In this document: positions 19,716-33,977 of the stretch, piece after piece
Layout of the letters: each line of letters starts with the position of its first letter
Numbering within the stretch: position 1 is the first letter of the stretch
NCBI GenBank assembly: GCA_009667805.1
Contig: CM019064.1
Coordinates: 72,724,400-72,788,399 of the forward strand
Reading direction: 5' to 3'
From: Leptobrachium leishanense
Taxonomy: Eukaryota > Chordata > Amphibia > Anura > Megophryidae
Length of the DNA: 64,000 nucleotides
Made by a program: the position numbers and the translations under genes
Notes under the pieces: generated by a model
Told to the model about the DNA's origin: nothing
The model's input: the letters and a program-made list of their open reading frames with translations, nothing else
The model's database searches: none

Positions 19716-19983
19716 CAGTCAGGTCCAGAAATACTGGGACATCGACACAATTCTAACATCTTTGGTTCTATACACCACCACAATGGAGTTGGAAATGGAA
19801 TGAAACAAACACAATGTGCTTTAACTGCAGACTGTGAGCTTTAATTTGAGGGTATGTACATCCAACTCAGATGAACGGTGTAGGACTTACAGCAGTTTGC
19901 AGATGTGCCTCCCACTTGTTAAGGGACCAAAGGTAATGGGACAATTGGCTTCTCAGCTGTTCCATGGCCAGGTGTGTGATATT

Positions 19984-21514
19984 TAGGGATGGGCCAAACT
20001 TGCTCAAGTTCGGTTCGCCATCGAACCCGAACAATACCCAAAATTTGCGTTCGCGTGCAAGTCAATGGGATTCAAATGTTAGTTTTTTAGAGCGCCCTCC
20101 AAGAGGGCATATATGCAAGATATTTGCCATAAAAGGTGTATGGGGGTCCGGGTAGCGCCCTGGTGGACAGAAAACAAGGAAAAAAGTTTTAAAAAAAAGT
20201 TTTTAAAGGAACAGTGAGTCTTCCATGAAATAAGGGTTAAAAATAAAAACGAAAAATTCCTTCAAATATCGTGCCTAGGAGGTCCCCATAACCTGCCCGT
20301 GAAGTGGCGGATTTTTTGGATGTATAGAAATATGTAAAAAACAAAAAATGACATTTGAAATGACGGTAAATGGTTTTACTTTAATCTATCCATAAACAAC
20401 TGCTTGGGGCGGCAGTCTGTATGAAAAGAGGAGACATTTTAGAACACGCAGAACAAGTTTAGTGATTTTTTGGCTAAATTATTCTTAAACTTATGCAGGC
20501 TTTGGATGAAAGTAACAATAGGTGCTTTAAAATTGGGCCTTTAGTGTCGGCAACAGAGCCGTCACACCGTAACCCCTCTGTGTTATTGTGGAAGAGTGCA
20601 GGGTTGGACCCTGTGGTCCAATATTAAAATTATATGAATCTGGTAATAAAGGCGTCAGTGGCAGTGCACCCAAATATTGTGCCTTTGGTGGCAGCAAGTG
20701 CCTTAACACCGTAAGTAACAACTCTGTGGTATTGTGGAAGAGTGCCGGGTTGGACCATGCAGTCCAATATTAAAATGATATGAATCTGGTAATATAGGCG
20801 TCAGTGCACCCAAATATTGTGCCTTTGGTGGCAGCAAGTGCCTTCACACCATAAGTAACCCCTCTGTGGTATTGTGGAAGAGTGCAGGGTTGGACCCTGC
20901 GGCCAAATATTAAAATGATATGAATCTGGTACAGGCGTCAGTGCACCCAAATATTTTGCCTTTGGTGGCAGCAAGTGCCCTGATAGCTGACTGTCAGTGA
21001 CTGAGAAGATACACATTCCACCACCATTTCCAAGATATCTGCAACAAGTGAGCCCCCAAAATTGCTGCTGTCAGTGACTGAGAAGACACACTCTCCACCA
21101 ATTCCCAGATATCTGCAACAAGTGAGACCCCCCAATAGCTGTCACTGGCAGTGAGAAGACACACTGACAGAACAATCTCCTCTCACTCCTGCAGAAAAAC
21201 ACGTGCTGGCTGGGCTGGGTTGAAAGCTTTATATAGTGTGCTGCGGGCTTAGCTCTGTGAGCCCATGATTGAGCAAAATTTGCCCAATCAGGACTCTGAG
21301 CCGTGATTGGCATAGTCTTACACCTGTCTTGTGGTCAGGTCCGAGGCTCTAGCCAATTACAAGCTTCAGGGAAGTGCACTGCATTGTGGTCCATAGTGGT
21401 GCATTGTGGGCGAACTCGAGAAGAACACGTGGAAATGTTCACAGTTCGTGAACTGTCGAACATGCGATGTTTGATGCGAACTCTCGAACGCATCGAACCG
21501 AACGCCCATCCCTA
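19984..21514. mobile_element. hAT-like non-autonomous element 1 (1.53 kb)
   Basis: Perfect 11-bp terminal inverted repeats TAGGGATGGGC/GCCCATCCCTA and an exact 8-bp duplication GTGATATT (19976-19983 and 21515-21522) show a hAT-type insertion into the Tc1 element. No transposase is encoded. The part at about 20180-20440 is the reverse complement of the right part of the elements ending at 37635 and 46403, so these are one family. Confidence 0.93.
20520..21170. repeat. Two internal minisatellites within hAT-like element 1
   Basis: A 140-146-bp unit recurs about three times (GAAGAGTG at 20591, 20737 and 20877), then a unit of about 70 bp recurs about three times (around GACTGAGAAGA-ACAC, 20990-21165). 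Confidence 0.85.
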
Positions 21515-21618
21515 GTGATATTCCCTCATTACCCCAATTACAATGTGCAGATAAAAGGCCCAGAGTTCATTTCAAGTGTGCTATTTGCCTTTGGAATCTG
21601 TTGCTGTCAACTCTCAAG

Positions 21619-22629
21619 ATGAGATACAAAGAGCTGTCACTATCAGTGAAGCAAGCCATCATTAGGCTGAAGAAACAAAACAAACCCATCAGAGAGATAG
21701 CAAGAACATTAGGCGTGGCCAAAACAACTGTTTGGAACATTCTCAAAAAGAAGAAACACACCGGTGAGCTCAGCAACACCAAAAGACCCGGGAGACCACG
21801 GAAAACAACTGTGGTGGATGACCGAAGAATTCTTTCCCTGGTGAAGAAAACACCCTTCACAACAGTTGGCCAAATCAAGAACACTCTCCAGGAGGTAGGT
21901 ATATGTGTGTCAAAGTCAACAATCAAGAGAAGACTTCACCAGAGTGAATACAGAGGGTTCACCACAAGATGTAAACCATTGGTGAGCCTCAAAAACAGGA
22001 AGGCCAGATTAGAGTTTGCCAAACAACACCTAACAAAGCCTTCACAGTTCTGGAACAAGATCCTATGGACAGTTGAGACCAAGATCAACTTGTACCAGAG
22101 TGATGGGAAGAGAAGAGTATGGAGAAGGGAAGTAACTGCTCATGATCCTAAGCATACTACCTGATCAGTGAAGCATGGTGGTGGTAGTGTCATGGCGTGG
22201 GCATGTATGGCTGCCATTGGAACTGGTTCTCTTGTATTTATTGATGATGTGACTGCTGACAAAAGCAGCAGGATGAATTCTGAAGTGTTTCGGGCAATAT
22301 TATCTGCTCACATTCAGCCAAATGCTGCAGAACTCATTGGACGGCGCTTCACAGTGCAGATGGACAATGACCCAAAGCATACTGCACAAGCAACCAAAGA
22401 GTTTTTGAAGGGAAAGAAGTGGAATGTTATGCAATGGCCAAGTCAATCACCTGACCTGAATCCCATTGAGCATGCATTTCACTTGCTAAAGACAAAACTG
22501 AAGGGAAAATGCCCCAAGATCAAGCAGGAACTGAAGACAGTTGCAGTAGAGGCCTGGCAGAGCATCACCAGGGATGATGACAACATTCCCCATATGCAGC
22601 ATAAAACTCTGGGTAAGATATGCATATGA
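21619..22629 (+). pseudogene. Tc1-like transposase, inactive
   Basis: From the ATG at 21619 the frame has a paired-type double helix-turn-helix (about residues 20-115 counted from 21601), a GRPRK AT-hook-like motif, then the DDE domain. The first catalytic Asp is Val (codon 22072-22074, WTVET). An in-frame TGA at 22162-22164 splits the protein, and translation resumes from 22165 with HGGGSVMAWACM, the second Asp (MDNDPKHTA) and the Glu (NPIEHAF). Two independent lesions make it non-functional. The C-terminus ends at 22629 in sequence unlike other Tc1 transposases. Confidence 0.93.
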
Positions 22630-22640
22630 AGTCTGCAGTT

Positions 22641-22883
22641 TCTCACCTTTTTGCATCCTGGGTCTGTTTTAACACATAAACCCCTTGCCTGTTCAACACC
22701 ATATTAAATGGCTTTTTAGCAAAGGTCAGGTGATGCAATGAGTCACAGCCACTCCTGTACAGCTGTTTCAGGCTATTTTCCCCTCATCAGCAGGAGATAG
22801 GGGACAACTCATTGCTATTTGATGTTTAACCCGTGGGGCAAATCAATACAAATTTAAGTTGTGGTGAAGGGCAAATATATATA
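22641..22883. other. Spacer between the two Tc1-like elements
   Basis: Not assignable to either element with certainty; no frame or inverted end seen. Confidence 0.4.
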
Positions 22884-24518
<1,635 letters not shown>

Positions 24519-24520
24519 TA

Positions 24521-25356
24521 GGTACTTCATGAGCTAATAAAAATTATTTGTTGTAACTTTGTTCTTCCTGCTGGATTTTCTTGTTCTGTTAGTGCATTCT
24601 CTCGAAAAACACATTGTTGCTTGAGAGAAACAGTTCTAACAGTGGGTGAACAGGATATGGAGAAGAGAAAAGGTTGCCATGGAATTCTTTGTCCATGAAA
24701 TGTGGCTTTATTTTTTCTCCTGATTGATAAAGCCTTGAACTAAACATAATATCATTACACTAACTTCATTGTGTTATAAAAGTCACTTAGAAACAGGTTG
24801 CCTTTTTCAAAGACTATTTGTTTATGGACTGGCTCCATGACAGCTCGCTTTATTCCAGGAACAAAGAGGAAATCCTAGTGAGATGAAGAATGTGTAAAAT
24901 ATGAAATAAAATCACTCAAACTGCAGTTATTGTTAAAAGATTTCAAAGAATATTTTACTTTATAAGAACATGCTCACCCATTAGAAAGGTGCACTGTTGA
25001 AAGACAATTATATATTACCATTTCCACAATGCAAAAAGTATGCTACATAATATATAATACTATTTCTTATTATATGTATAATAGAGTAGATACTCATTTT
25101 AAACAATATGTTAAGCATGAATGTTATTTGTTTGAATACTCAGTGGAATATATATATGTTTTAATGTTATGTATAGTACTTGAAAATCAGTAGTAGGGAA
25201 AGACCTTTTTGGTTTAACTAGACGTTTGTGTTGTTAAGGGATATGCTAACATATCTGTTTTAGTACATCATTAGTAGAACACTAGTAGAATTGTTGTGGG
25301 AAGGCAGACACACATATACAACTCACGGTCCCCAAAATATGGAGCTGATGGAACCC
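24521..25356. other. AT-rich stretch, no gene seen
   Basis: No supported frame or repeat boundary. Confidence 0.5.
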
Positions 25357-25364
25357 AAATTGGA

Positions 25365-26534
25365 TAGACATGTGCATTCGTTTTAGTACTAAAACGATTT
25401 AGTCAGAATTTTGGGATAATTTCTTTTTAGTATGACTCAAGAGAAACGAAACTGCTCAGTACAAAAAACGAAAGAAACTAAAATAAAATGCACTACATTT
25501 TAGTTTCAGTCCTTTTTGTGATATTACATTGATGAGTGAAGGAGACCAGCAATGAAGAGCAACATCGCAACATCCAAAGTTCTGCACCCTCCACGTGCCA
25601 ATGCAGTAGGATGATCTATACAGAGAGGGGCATTAATTAATGCAGGAGGATGTTCTATACATTATACAGAGAGGGCTATTAATGCAGGAGGATGTTATAT
25701 ACATTATACAGAGAAAGGTATAAATTGAGGAGGATGTTCTATACAGAGAGAGACATTAATTAATTCAGGAGGATGTTCTATATATTATACAGAGAGGGGT
25801 ATTAACTAATGCAGGTGGATGTTGTATACATTATACAGAGAGGGGTATTAATTAATGCAGGTGGATGTTGTATACATTATACAGAGAGGGGTATTAATTA
25901 ATGCAGGAGGATGTTCTAAACATTATACAGAGAGGATCCTTTTTTTCAGCCCTTTAAATCCAGTGGCTGTGAGCGTTGAGATCGGCTGCTTGTTACATTA
26001 TCTCTCAGTACAATGTATCAGGCTCAGTTGTTACAGTAACTGACTGTAACAGCGTTCAGAGTTTCAGTAAAACAAGGAAATAATATTGTTCTAACCTCTT
26101 ATATGTAAAATTATTATTTACTAGTTTTACTGAAACTCTGAGCGCTATGATGAGTAGCAGTCAGTTACTGTAACAGCTTTGCATGACACGGGGCAGTATT
26201 ATAATGTTGGTGCTAACTTAACCAGAGCTGTTGTAAACTGAAAACCTCCATAGGCTATAATGGCTCTGGGAAGTTTACAACAGCTCTGGTTATGTTAGCA
26301 CCAACTATGTAATATGGCCCACATTGTGCTGAGAGTGAGAGATACTGTAACAAGCAGCGATCTCAGCCCTCTGAGGAGCCACTACAATAGTAATTGTATC
26401 CATTGGTTTTCGGATGAATGAAATTAGTTTTCATACTAAAGAACTGAAAACGAATTTCTTTAGTAACTAAATAAATTGCATTTTAGGACTAATCCATTAG
26501 TTCAAAACAATATTTTGTGCTGTGCACATGTCTA
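25365..26534. mobile_element. hAT-like element, TAGACATGTGC family, copy A (1170 bp)
   Basis: Ends TAGACATGTGCA and, inverted, TGCACATGTCTA; exact 8-bp duplication AAATTGGA at 25357-25364 and 26535-26542. Inside are a 46-bp minisatellite (25620-25940, GCAGGAGGATGTTCTATAC repeated with variation) and a large imperfect inverted repeat (about 26030-26190) centred near 26105. No coding capacity. Confidence 0.93.
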
Positions 26535-26572
26535 AAATTGGATATCCTGTGATATTCTAGGACGATACCACC

Positions 26573-27000
26573 CTACCTGAATAGACTGCTTCCCCTAGCA
26601 GTTCCCTCATCCTATAACCACTTTACTTGCAATACCATAAAACAAAAAGAAAGTGTCTCGATCTTCATTTTCCTACAGATCACCGCAAATATGGAATGAC
26701 CTTCCAGATACCATCAACTCTTCCTCAAGTCTAAAGTCACTTAAGAGATCTCTATTAACATACCTCAATACAGAATGTACCTGTTAACATGTAACATAGT
26801 GACTATATCTCCTACATATTTATTTTCTGTGTTAATCTGTATATTTGTGTTTTGCTTTTAATATCTTGCATTTATTACTTTGTATTTCTGTAACGACTGT
26901 AACAATTCAATGTTCTTGAACCCAGGACATACTTGAAAAGGAGAGAAAACTCAAGGTATCCTTTCTGGTAAAATACTTTACAAATAAATAATAAATAAAA
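26573..27000 (+). mobile_element. Non-LTR retrotransposon 3' fragment
   Basis: It matches the last part of the element ending near 31432 (ACCACCCTACCTGAATA onward) over coding end, 3' UTR and the ATAAATAAATA tail; diverged, with several frameshifts. Only the C-terminal codons of ORF2 remain. Confidence 0.85.
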
Positions 27001-27439
27001 TTTCCTTTACAATATTCCCCTACGATATTGCATAAACACAAAAACAGAAAGGTACACAACTTTTAAACTAACTTTATTTTGTAAACTCAGATTTTTCAGA
27101 GAGCTTGCACAATATTATATGAAATCACAATCGTCATTGTGTAGTGTGTACAAATGCAAGTAAAATTATCCAACTGCACAGTACTTAGAACTACATGAGT
27201 CATTTGGTAATTAAAAAAGTAATATACAGTATAATGAGAAGAGAAAGTGGGGGATGCCTCTGGGGTGGATCACGGCAATGTGAGTTTACGGAACCATGGG
27301 GACAAAATCTTGATTTAGACATTAGGGTTATCATTCAGTTGTGCTGTAAGATGTGCAAAAATGTAATTTAATAAGTACACATAAAGATGACTAAAAGTAT
27401 CCCTTAACAAAACAGATGGCATGAACAAATTAGTGTATG
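27001..27439. other. AT-rich stretch, no gene seen
   Basis: No supported feature. Confidence 0.5.
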
Positions 27440-27447
27440 TGCAAGCA

Positions 27448-28080
27448 ATATAATGAGAAAAAAAAATTTTTTTGAGGGTCCTTAGGACTAGCAACGGTAC
27501 TAGTGTCCGTCACTATGGGGGGGGGGCGGCTCAGGTCTCACAAGGTTTTAGGTGGATTGTGCCATTACAGGGATGACTGCTCCATATGCAAATCAGACTA
27601 TCACCCAGAAAGGGTGGCCAGTACTGAATGCCAAGGATGTCATTCCTACATGAGAGATGCAGCAACCCCCGATGATTGTCTCGGCCTTGTTAGGCCTTGT
27701 CAGACGGGTTTAACTGAAGGCTCGTCCTCAGGAGCCTCGCAAACCTCTTTTTACTCACTGCAATTTTACAGGGTAATCTGGACGTGGACCCCTTACTCAA
27801 TGTGCCTAGAGTGTCAGTTATACCCTCCTGACGAGGCCTAACAAGGCTGACATGATCGTCAGGGGTTGCTGCACCTCTAGTGCAGGGATGTTGTCCTTGG
27901 CATTGCAGTACTGGCCACCCTTTATTGGTGATAGTCTGATTTGAATTTGGAGCAGTCATCCCTGTAATGGCACAATTGAGCAAAAACCTAGTGAGACCTG
28001 AGCGGGCCCCACTATAGAGCAGGCCACTAGCGCCATTGCTCATCCTCAGGATTCTCGCAAAACTATTTTTTCTCACTATA
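27448..28080. mobile_element. Foldback element, two arms of about 250-300 bp
   Basis: The left arm (from TGAGAAAAAA, through GGTCTCACAAGGTTTTAG and CACCCAGAAAGGGTGGCCAG) is repeated inverted in the right arm, so the whole could form one long hairpin. TGCAAGCA at 27440-27447 and 28081-28088 is an exact 8-bp duplication. No coding capacity; frames in it are shadows of the arms. A second copy lies near 62262-62650. Confidence 0.88.
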
Positions 28081-28088
28081 TGCAAGCA

Positions 28089-29900
28089 TTGTTGCAGTAT
28101 AATCTAAAACTCCCGACCAACTCTTGCCTGCTGTAATCCAGACTACTCTTGTTTAATGTACAAATGGTTTAGGATGACAAGGACAGTCTTATGTCATGCC
28201 TTCCTGCCCAGCGCACCACTCTTCTCAAGGTACTGCCCTGCGGAAAGCACCATCTTTACCCTACACGTTTGCTATGGTGCTCAACCTGGCGCAGCACTCA
28301 CCTTGCCGTGCCACTTTGCAGCAGGTGCAGCCCTCCATGTCATCCATACAGACATAGACCTGGCCCTCTGTACTCAGGACAGCCCATTCTTGGAGCACAG
28401 CTCACCATGGCACTATGGCCCTCCTCGGGCTCCCTAAACCCATAATCATAACAAGGGCTCTTGTTTTGGCCTGGGTATGTGTCACATACAGATACACCTA
28501 TAAATAATCAGATGAACCACAGAGGAGGTACTTGGTATCTGTGCTCCTACCTGCTGTAAATCCATTGTGTACCTTTATGTCTAGTGTACCTTACCATTAC
28601 CAATCCCTTTCCTTGTACCTCTTGCATGCTACCTACCATCAGCCCTTGACTTTTGACTTGTCCATGACCATTATTCCTGGCCTCTGTGTTCCCCAGTTGC
28701 CTATCTGTATTTAGAATTTCTGCACAATTGGGCTCCAGTGCTAACCTCCACTGTTTTGGTCACTCATCACTGTGGGAACAATAAAATGGAGTCCACAGGG
28801 AGAAAAAGATACAGGACATAGATGATAAAACTGATATATATACAATTAATTGTAAGATCGGAAGACTGAAGTGGTCACAGATTCTTGGAAATGACACGGT
28901 CCTTAAAAAAGTCTGGATTGTCACCATTGACTCACGTGATGTGTGACATGCCACCCCATCTTCCTGGACGTAACTCTGCGCTCTTCCAAAAAGTAAGTCA
29001 TTATGGGTTATTCTCTTGGCTGTGCACTTGTGTGGCTGTGTTGCCACCTAACAGCCACATCCAGCAAGTCCTGTGGGGGGAATGTGCTCTACATAAGAGT
29101 AAGTACCTTTCCTGAAACTCTCATTAATTTCCTTTTATTCATCTACGATCTATAACAAAATTGTAGGGTGTCCGGTCTATATGAATTACCTTGTATATAT
29201 GCATGCATGTGTGTGTTTAGTATATCTATTTATAACAAAGTTTTCTTGAATTCTTTAGACCTGTTTAATATAATAAAATCTTATATTCAACTAAGTTAAA
29301 ACCTTTATTTTAATGAGCTAGTCTAAAAAAATGTTTCTTTCTCATTTTATTCTGTGCCTAACTACTTCAGAGACAAATATTTCTTTCCTAAGGCTATAAT
29401 TTGCTTATGTAACAAAATTTAACTACACAATTGCAATACAGATATGCTTTTAGTTTCTGTTTTTACAGTATATGCTGGCCTACATGTGTCCCTTTGCATT
29501 ATTGTACACAGTTTACAAATACAGGATTTAATTAGCTCGGGGAAAAACTATATGGGCTTATGAGCATTTATTTGTGTAAGGCTTGCAGATTTCTGCTCTA
29601 CTAATCACTATCATGTTTTCTGATAATGTGTTCTGAATGTTATATGGAAATTATGTATGCAAGGTATTTTAAAAAGCCAAGAGCCCACAGAATATTATTT
29701 TAATATTTAACCACATACCCCGGTATTGTGAAAAAATAAATTTAAGTATACCACGTACAGACTATCCATTCATGGCAATTGTGTAAATTGTTTAGGGTCC
29801 TTATTTAGCAATAATTCATAGAGATAGCTTTTGACTTGCTGTTGGTTAATTCCAAGAGGTAGGCAGAAATCTCTGGGTGCTTCATGTCATTACCTTCATT
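28089..29900. other. Long stretch without supported gene
   Basis: Frames of 60-110 codons exist but show no domain, no splice-supported structure and low-complexity composition. No repeat boundary recognised. Confidence 0.45.
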
Positions 29901-29919
29901 GACAATGTTCAGTCTACAT

Positions 29920-31432
29920 TGGGGCAACCTGTAATGCCAAAAATTCAGGAAAAATGTGTCTACACTCTATTACGTGATTATTATCAGTATCGGAACTATT
30001 TAACCCCAGATCAGTCAGGCTTTCGCCCAAATCATTCAACTACAGCTGCCCTTTTAAACGTTTGTACTGATATCCAAGCTGGCATGGAACAAGGAAATCT
30101 AACTGGAGCCATCTTCCTAGATTTTGCCAAGGCCTTTGACACAGTAGACCATGGCATCCTATTACAAAAACGTAAAAACTCTGGTATTGGTGATCGCACG
30201 CTAACCTAGTTTCAATCATATGTATTTGATCGGTCGCAATATGTGTCCATTTCTGACAGCTCCTCCCTCCCCCTCCCAGTCACATGCGGTGTATCCCGAG
30301 GCTCGATACTCACCCCCTGCTATTCACGATATTCATAAATGATCTGCCCAATGTCTGCAAAGCCTCAACTGTACACATGTACGCAGACAGCACTGTAATC
30401 TAAAGCAGTAAACCAAATTTCCCGCAGCTGGAGGCCGTGCTACAAGAACAATTCACAGAGATAGAAAAGTGGATCAAACACAACGAACATTTTCTAAATC
30501 CTGACAAAACTGTTACAATGCTCTTTGGAACAGCACATAAAATATACAAATTGCAAACACACCATCTATGTGTCAGGACAAGATAAAATGCCACGCTGAC
30601 CACAGTCACTTCCCTCAAATATCTAGGTATGTGGTTAGACCCAAATCTATCATTTGGCCCCCACATCGAAAAACTCTCATCTAAACTTTACCCTAAACTA
30701 GGTGCCCTGTACAGAAACAAATCCTGCCTGAGCCCAGTGGTAAGAAAGCAGATTGTACAACAATTGCTTATGCCGGTTATTGATTACGGAGATGGAGTGT
30801 ATGCAGCTGCCCCGCAAACGCACATTCATAAACTTACTACAATCTATAACTCATTCTGGCGCTTTGTGCTACAATGTAACTACATGACCCACCATTGTGA
30901 CATGGTAAAAGAACTAAACTGGCCATCGCTGGAATCTAGACGCACCCTTCACCTTTCCAATCTGGTGTTTAAGAGCTTTTCTGGGAAGCTACCACCCTAC
31001 CTGAATATGCTGCTTCCCTCAGCAGTTCCCTCATCCTATGACCTCCGATCCAGGACAGCATCTTACTTGCAATACCACAATATAAAAAGAAAGTGGCTCG
31101 ATCCTCATTTTCCTACAGAGCGCCGCATTTATGGAATAACCTCCCAGACACCATCAACTCTTCCCCCAGTCTAAAGTCCCTTAAGAGCTCCGTATTAACA
31201 TACCTCAATGCGGAATGCACCTGTAAACATGTAACATAGTGACTATATTTCCTACATATTTATTTTCTGTTAATCTGTATATTTGTTTTGTGTTAATATC
31301 TTGCATTTTATTACTTTGTATTTCTGTAACAACTCAATGTTCTTGAACCCAGGACATACTTGAAAAAGAGAGAAATCTCAATGTATCCTTCCTGGTAAAA
31401 TCCTTTATAAATAAAATAAATAAATAAATAAC
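29920..31432 (+). pseudogene. Non-LTR retrotransposon (CR1/L2/Jockey-like), 5'-truncated RT
   Basis: The RT begins inside the palm: LTPDQSGFRPNHSTTAALL and GAIFLDFAKAFDTVDHG (motif A). A stop at 30207-30209 and frameshifts follow. The active-site YADD is YADS here (around 30380). The RT thumb and C-terminal part continue in the frame 30629-31174 (WLDPNLSFGPHIEKL, then YGDGVYAAAP). A 3' UTR ends in an ATAAATAAATAAATA tail near 31410-31432. It copied itself through target-primed reverse transcription; this copy is dead. Confidence 0.93.
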
Positions 31433-32185
31433 ATAATACATTGCATTTTTTGAGTACTAAAACAAATTTGAAACACTACATGAAAACATGGAATCAAAAG
31501 CACAAATGGGCCATTATCAATAGGAAAAATTTAGTAGCCAATCATATTGATAAAATCTTGATATAAAAATGAGTGAATGAATAATTTTAACCCACTATGT
31601 GTGCAGCATCATAATTCTGCTACACATATATTATTTTGATGGGTAGTGAACCTTTAGTATATAATCTGAATGTTATCAAGTATACTGTTTACTGCAATCC
31701 AAAAAATATCAGTAGAAGGTTCATTAAAAACTACAATTCATCCTTCTATCATATGTTGTACCACGCTTAGGATTTCCTTTGCTTAATCATCACTAATCAT
31801 CAAGTGATCACTGCTAGACTGAAAATATGGCTGTTTTGCATGTAAACGAGAAGATTGCAACTTGAAAAATAGAAGATTCACGGCTGAGAGCTAAATCCAT
31901 AAGGTTTTATCCACCTCGTCATAAGAGGTGTAGGAACCAGAACTCACATGTTCGAGGAGTTGTGAAAGTTGTAAAAAAAATATGTACTTACCTACTTCAC
32001 AGTATTGGCTGTGTAGTGTAGTGGAAAGTCTCTATTCTACAAAGTTGAAGAAGCCAGTTCAAAACCTAAACGGACCTCCAGACCAGCATGTCTGTCCTCT
32101 ACAACCATGGAGAAGCCGGTTGTTGCCTTACAACAATAACTATGGAGAAGTGGGTTTAACCTCACCACTATCAGGGTTACTCAGA
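31433..32185. other. AT-rich stretch, no gene seen
   Basis: No supported feature. Confidence 0.5.
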
Positions 32186-32302
32186 GATAGGTGAAAACCA
32201 GAAGAATGACTGGAGAAGCGAAAATTCTAGGTCAAAATAGCGAAACCAGAAAAATTCTCCCATTTATCTCACTTTCCAAATTGGCTATTTGACATTGTGG
32301 AG
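32186..32302. mobile_element. Palindromic MITE fragment
   Basis: Begins CAGGGTTACTCAGAGA and matches the left half of the about 180-bp palindromic family (AATTCTCCCATTTATCTCAC core); the right half is missing. Confidence 0.8.
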
Positions 32303-33438
32303 AGTTCTGTAGGGTTGCGCTAGGCTCCATGAAGTCCTATAGACTACTGGAGCCAATACCACTTATTGGCACATGATATCTATTAGTGGCTCACAAATAT
32401 GACAACCCGAGCCACTACGGCTGCGGTCACACAAGCATTCTTTGAGCAGAATGACCGTCCGTGAGAGTGGATGTTCCTTTCACTCTGATGCCCATGTGGC
32501 CACCTCGCTGAGCACAGTTAGTGCGCTCAGCACTGCAAGGGTCAATCCTCCTATGCAGCCCCATTTTATTCAGGAATGGAAATGCCGTTATAACCGCCAT
32601 TGAAAACCCCAAACTATAAAATTGAAAAAATATGGCATAAAAAGGTCCCGATTTCAGCTATCGGGCCGCATTAAATCCTGGCGTTGGTTAGAATTGGGCC
32701 CAGCATTGTGCGAAACATCTACAGTATGTTAATAAAGATGAGATAAAAAGAAATAGTTATGAAAGATATATTTTCAAATATATTTTCAAGGACGTTTCCA
32801 CAATCGCTGGCATAGGGATTTATCTGTAGGTACCGGACATGTCAGGAACGGTTTGCTCAACCTCCAGATTTTTGCTCTAAACAAAGATATTATTTGACCT
32901 TGGACAGACTCCCTTTTCTCTCTTGCCTCCTTTTCTCATTGATAGATAGACTTGTTATTTACAGATATTTTTCCTTATGCTTCTATTCAAACATAGTATT
33001 TGCTATACTTGATTTTATCTTGTGTAACAAGTCATAGAATAGTCTTACATAAAACCTGGTCATGTTTGGTATCAAAAGAATAGTCTTACATAAGACCTGA
33101 TCATGTTTGGTATCATTGGAAAGGTCATGACTCTGTAGCTGCTATGGAGCTGCAGATACAGGGGTTCAAATACCCATGATGCAGACATAGTTATCCTTTC
33201 TCTGGGCTTATTATAGGGCATGTGCCTGGAGCTACTGCTCCAATAGCCACTATGTAAATCTGGCCCTGATGTAGGCACATGACTGGAACAGTTTGCTCAA
33301 CCTGCAGGTTTTTACTCTAAACAAAGATAATCATTGACTTTAGACAGACTTCCCTTTTCTCACTTTCCTCCTTTTCTTATAAATAGATGGAATAGTTATT
33401 TACAGAAATTTTTCCTTATGTTTATATTCAAACATAGT
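32303..33438. repeat. Unassigned region containing a diverged tandem duplication
   Basis: About 32865-33015 (TTTGCTCTAAACAAAGATAT to TGCTATACTTGATTTTATC) recurs at about 33300-33438 plus 33975-34005; the second copy was later opened by a MITE. A short block (AATAGTCTTACATAA) also repeats at 33040 and 33078. No gene. Confidence 0.75.
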
Positions 33439-33974
33439 GGGCTCTATCACCTCCTTCAAGCTAACACTAACGTCAGCATTAGCGCTGACTGAAAGCTACC
33501 ACCAGCTCAGAGGTGTAGGTAACGGATTGCGTTGCTGCAGATTCCGTTACTTGCAGCTCAAACCCCCCCACCAAAAAATCACATAGTCACTTCTCATCCT
33601 GTGGCGAGAACGGCGGTCTGATCCGCTGCTTCTGGCCGCCAGGAGCAGAGTGAGGCTGGGGAAAGAAAGTCCAGTGACTCCCTCCGCAATCACTCGGCCT
33701 ACCAGCAGGATCTCACGTAGGCGAGATCCTGCCGGTCATGTGACCCGGCAGCACGATCCTCCATGGTGTCCTATGGATGCCCTGATGGGATGCTGGGGAT
33801 GGTGCTGTAGTGCTGCCCCAGCATCCGAGAGACCAATGATTGCTATGAGGTGGGCTGCCAGACTCGGAGCCTACCTCGCAATCTGCTGGGGAAACGGGAC
33901 GTTAAAGGGAAATTAGCAACTGCTATATTTTCCCCTTAGCGCCCTGGTTTTAGTTCAGGGCACACAATATGCCC
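33439..33974. mobile_element. MITE with GGGC ends and 3-bp duplication, copy 1
   Basis: Starts GGGCTCTATCACCTCC and ends GCCC; AGT is duplicated at both borders. The uninterrupted duplicate at about 32990 gives the empty site directly. Interior is GC-rich with no real frame. A longer inverted relative is at 46947-47668. Confidence 0.85.
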
Positions 33975-33977
33975 AGT

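Larger units (their letters stand above)
19716..22640 (+). mobile_element. Tc1-like transposon, right end missing, split by a hAT-like element
   Basis: The left end CAGTCAGGTCCAGAAATACT follows a TA at 19714-19715, typical of Tc1. The sequence continues to 19983, is interrupted by the hAT-like element, and resumes at 21515 with the promoter-proximal part and transposase. No matching right terminal repeat is found before the next element begins at 22884, so the right end is lost. Confidence 0.88.

Noticed and set aside
27503..28085. Opposed frames of 112 and 131 codons
   Set aside because: Both fall in the arms of a foldback element and mirror each other.
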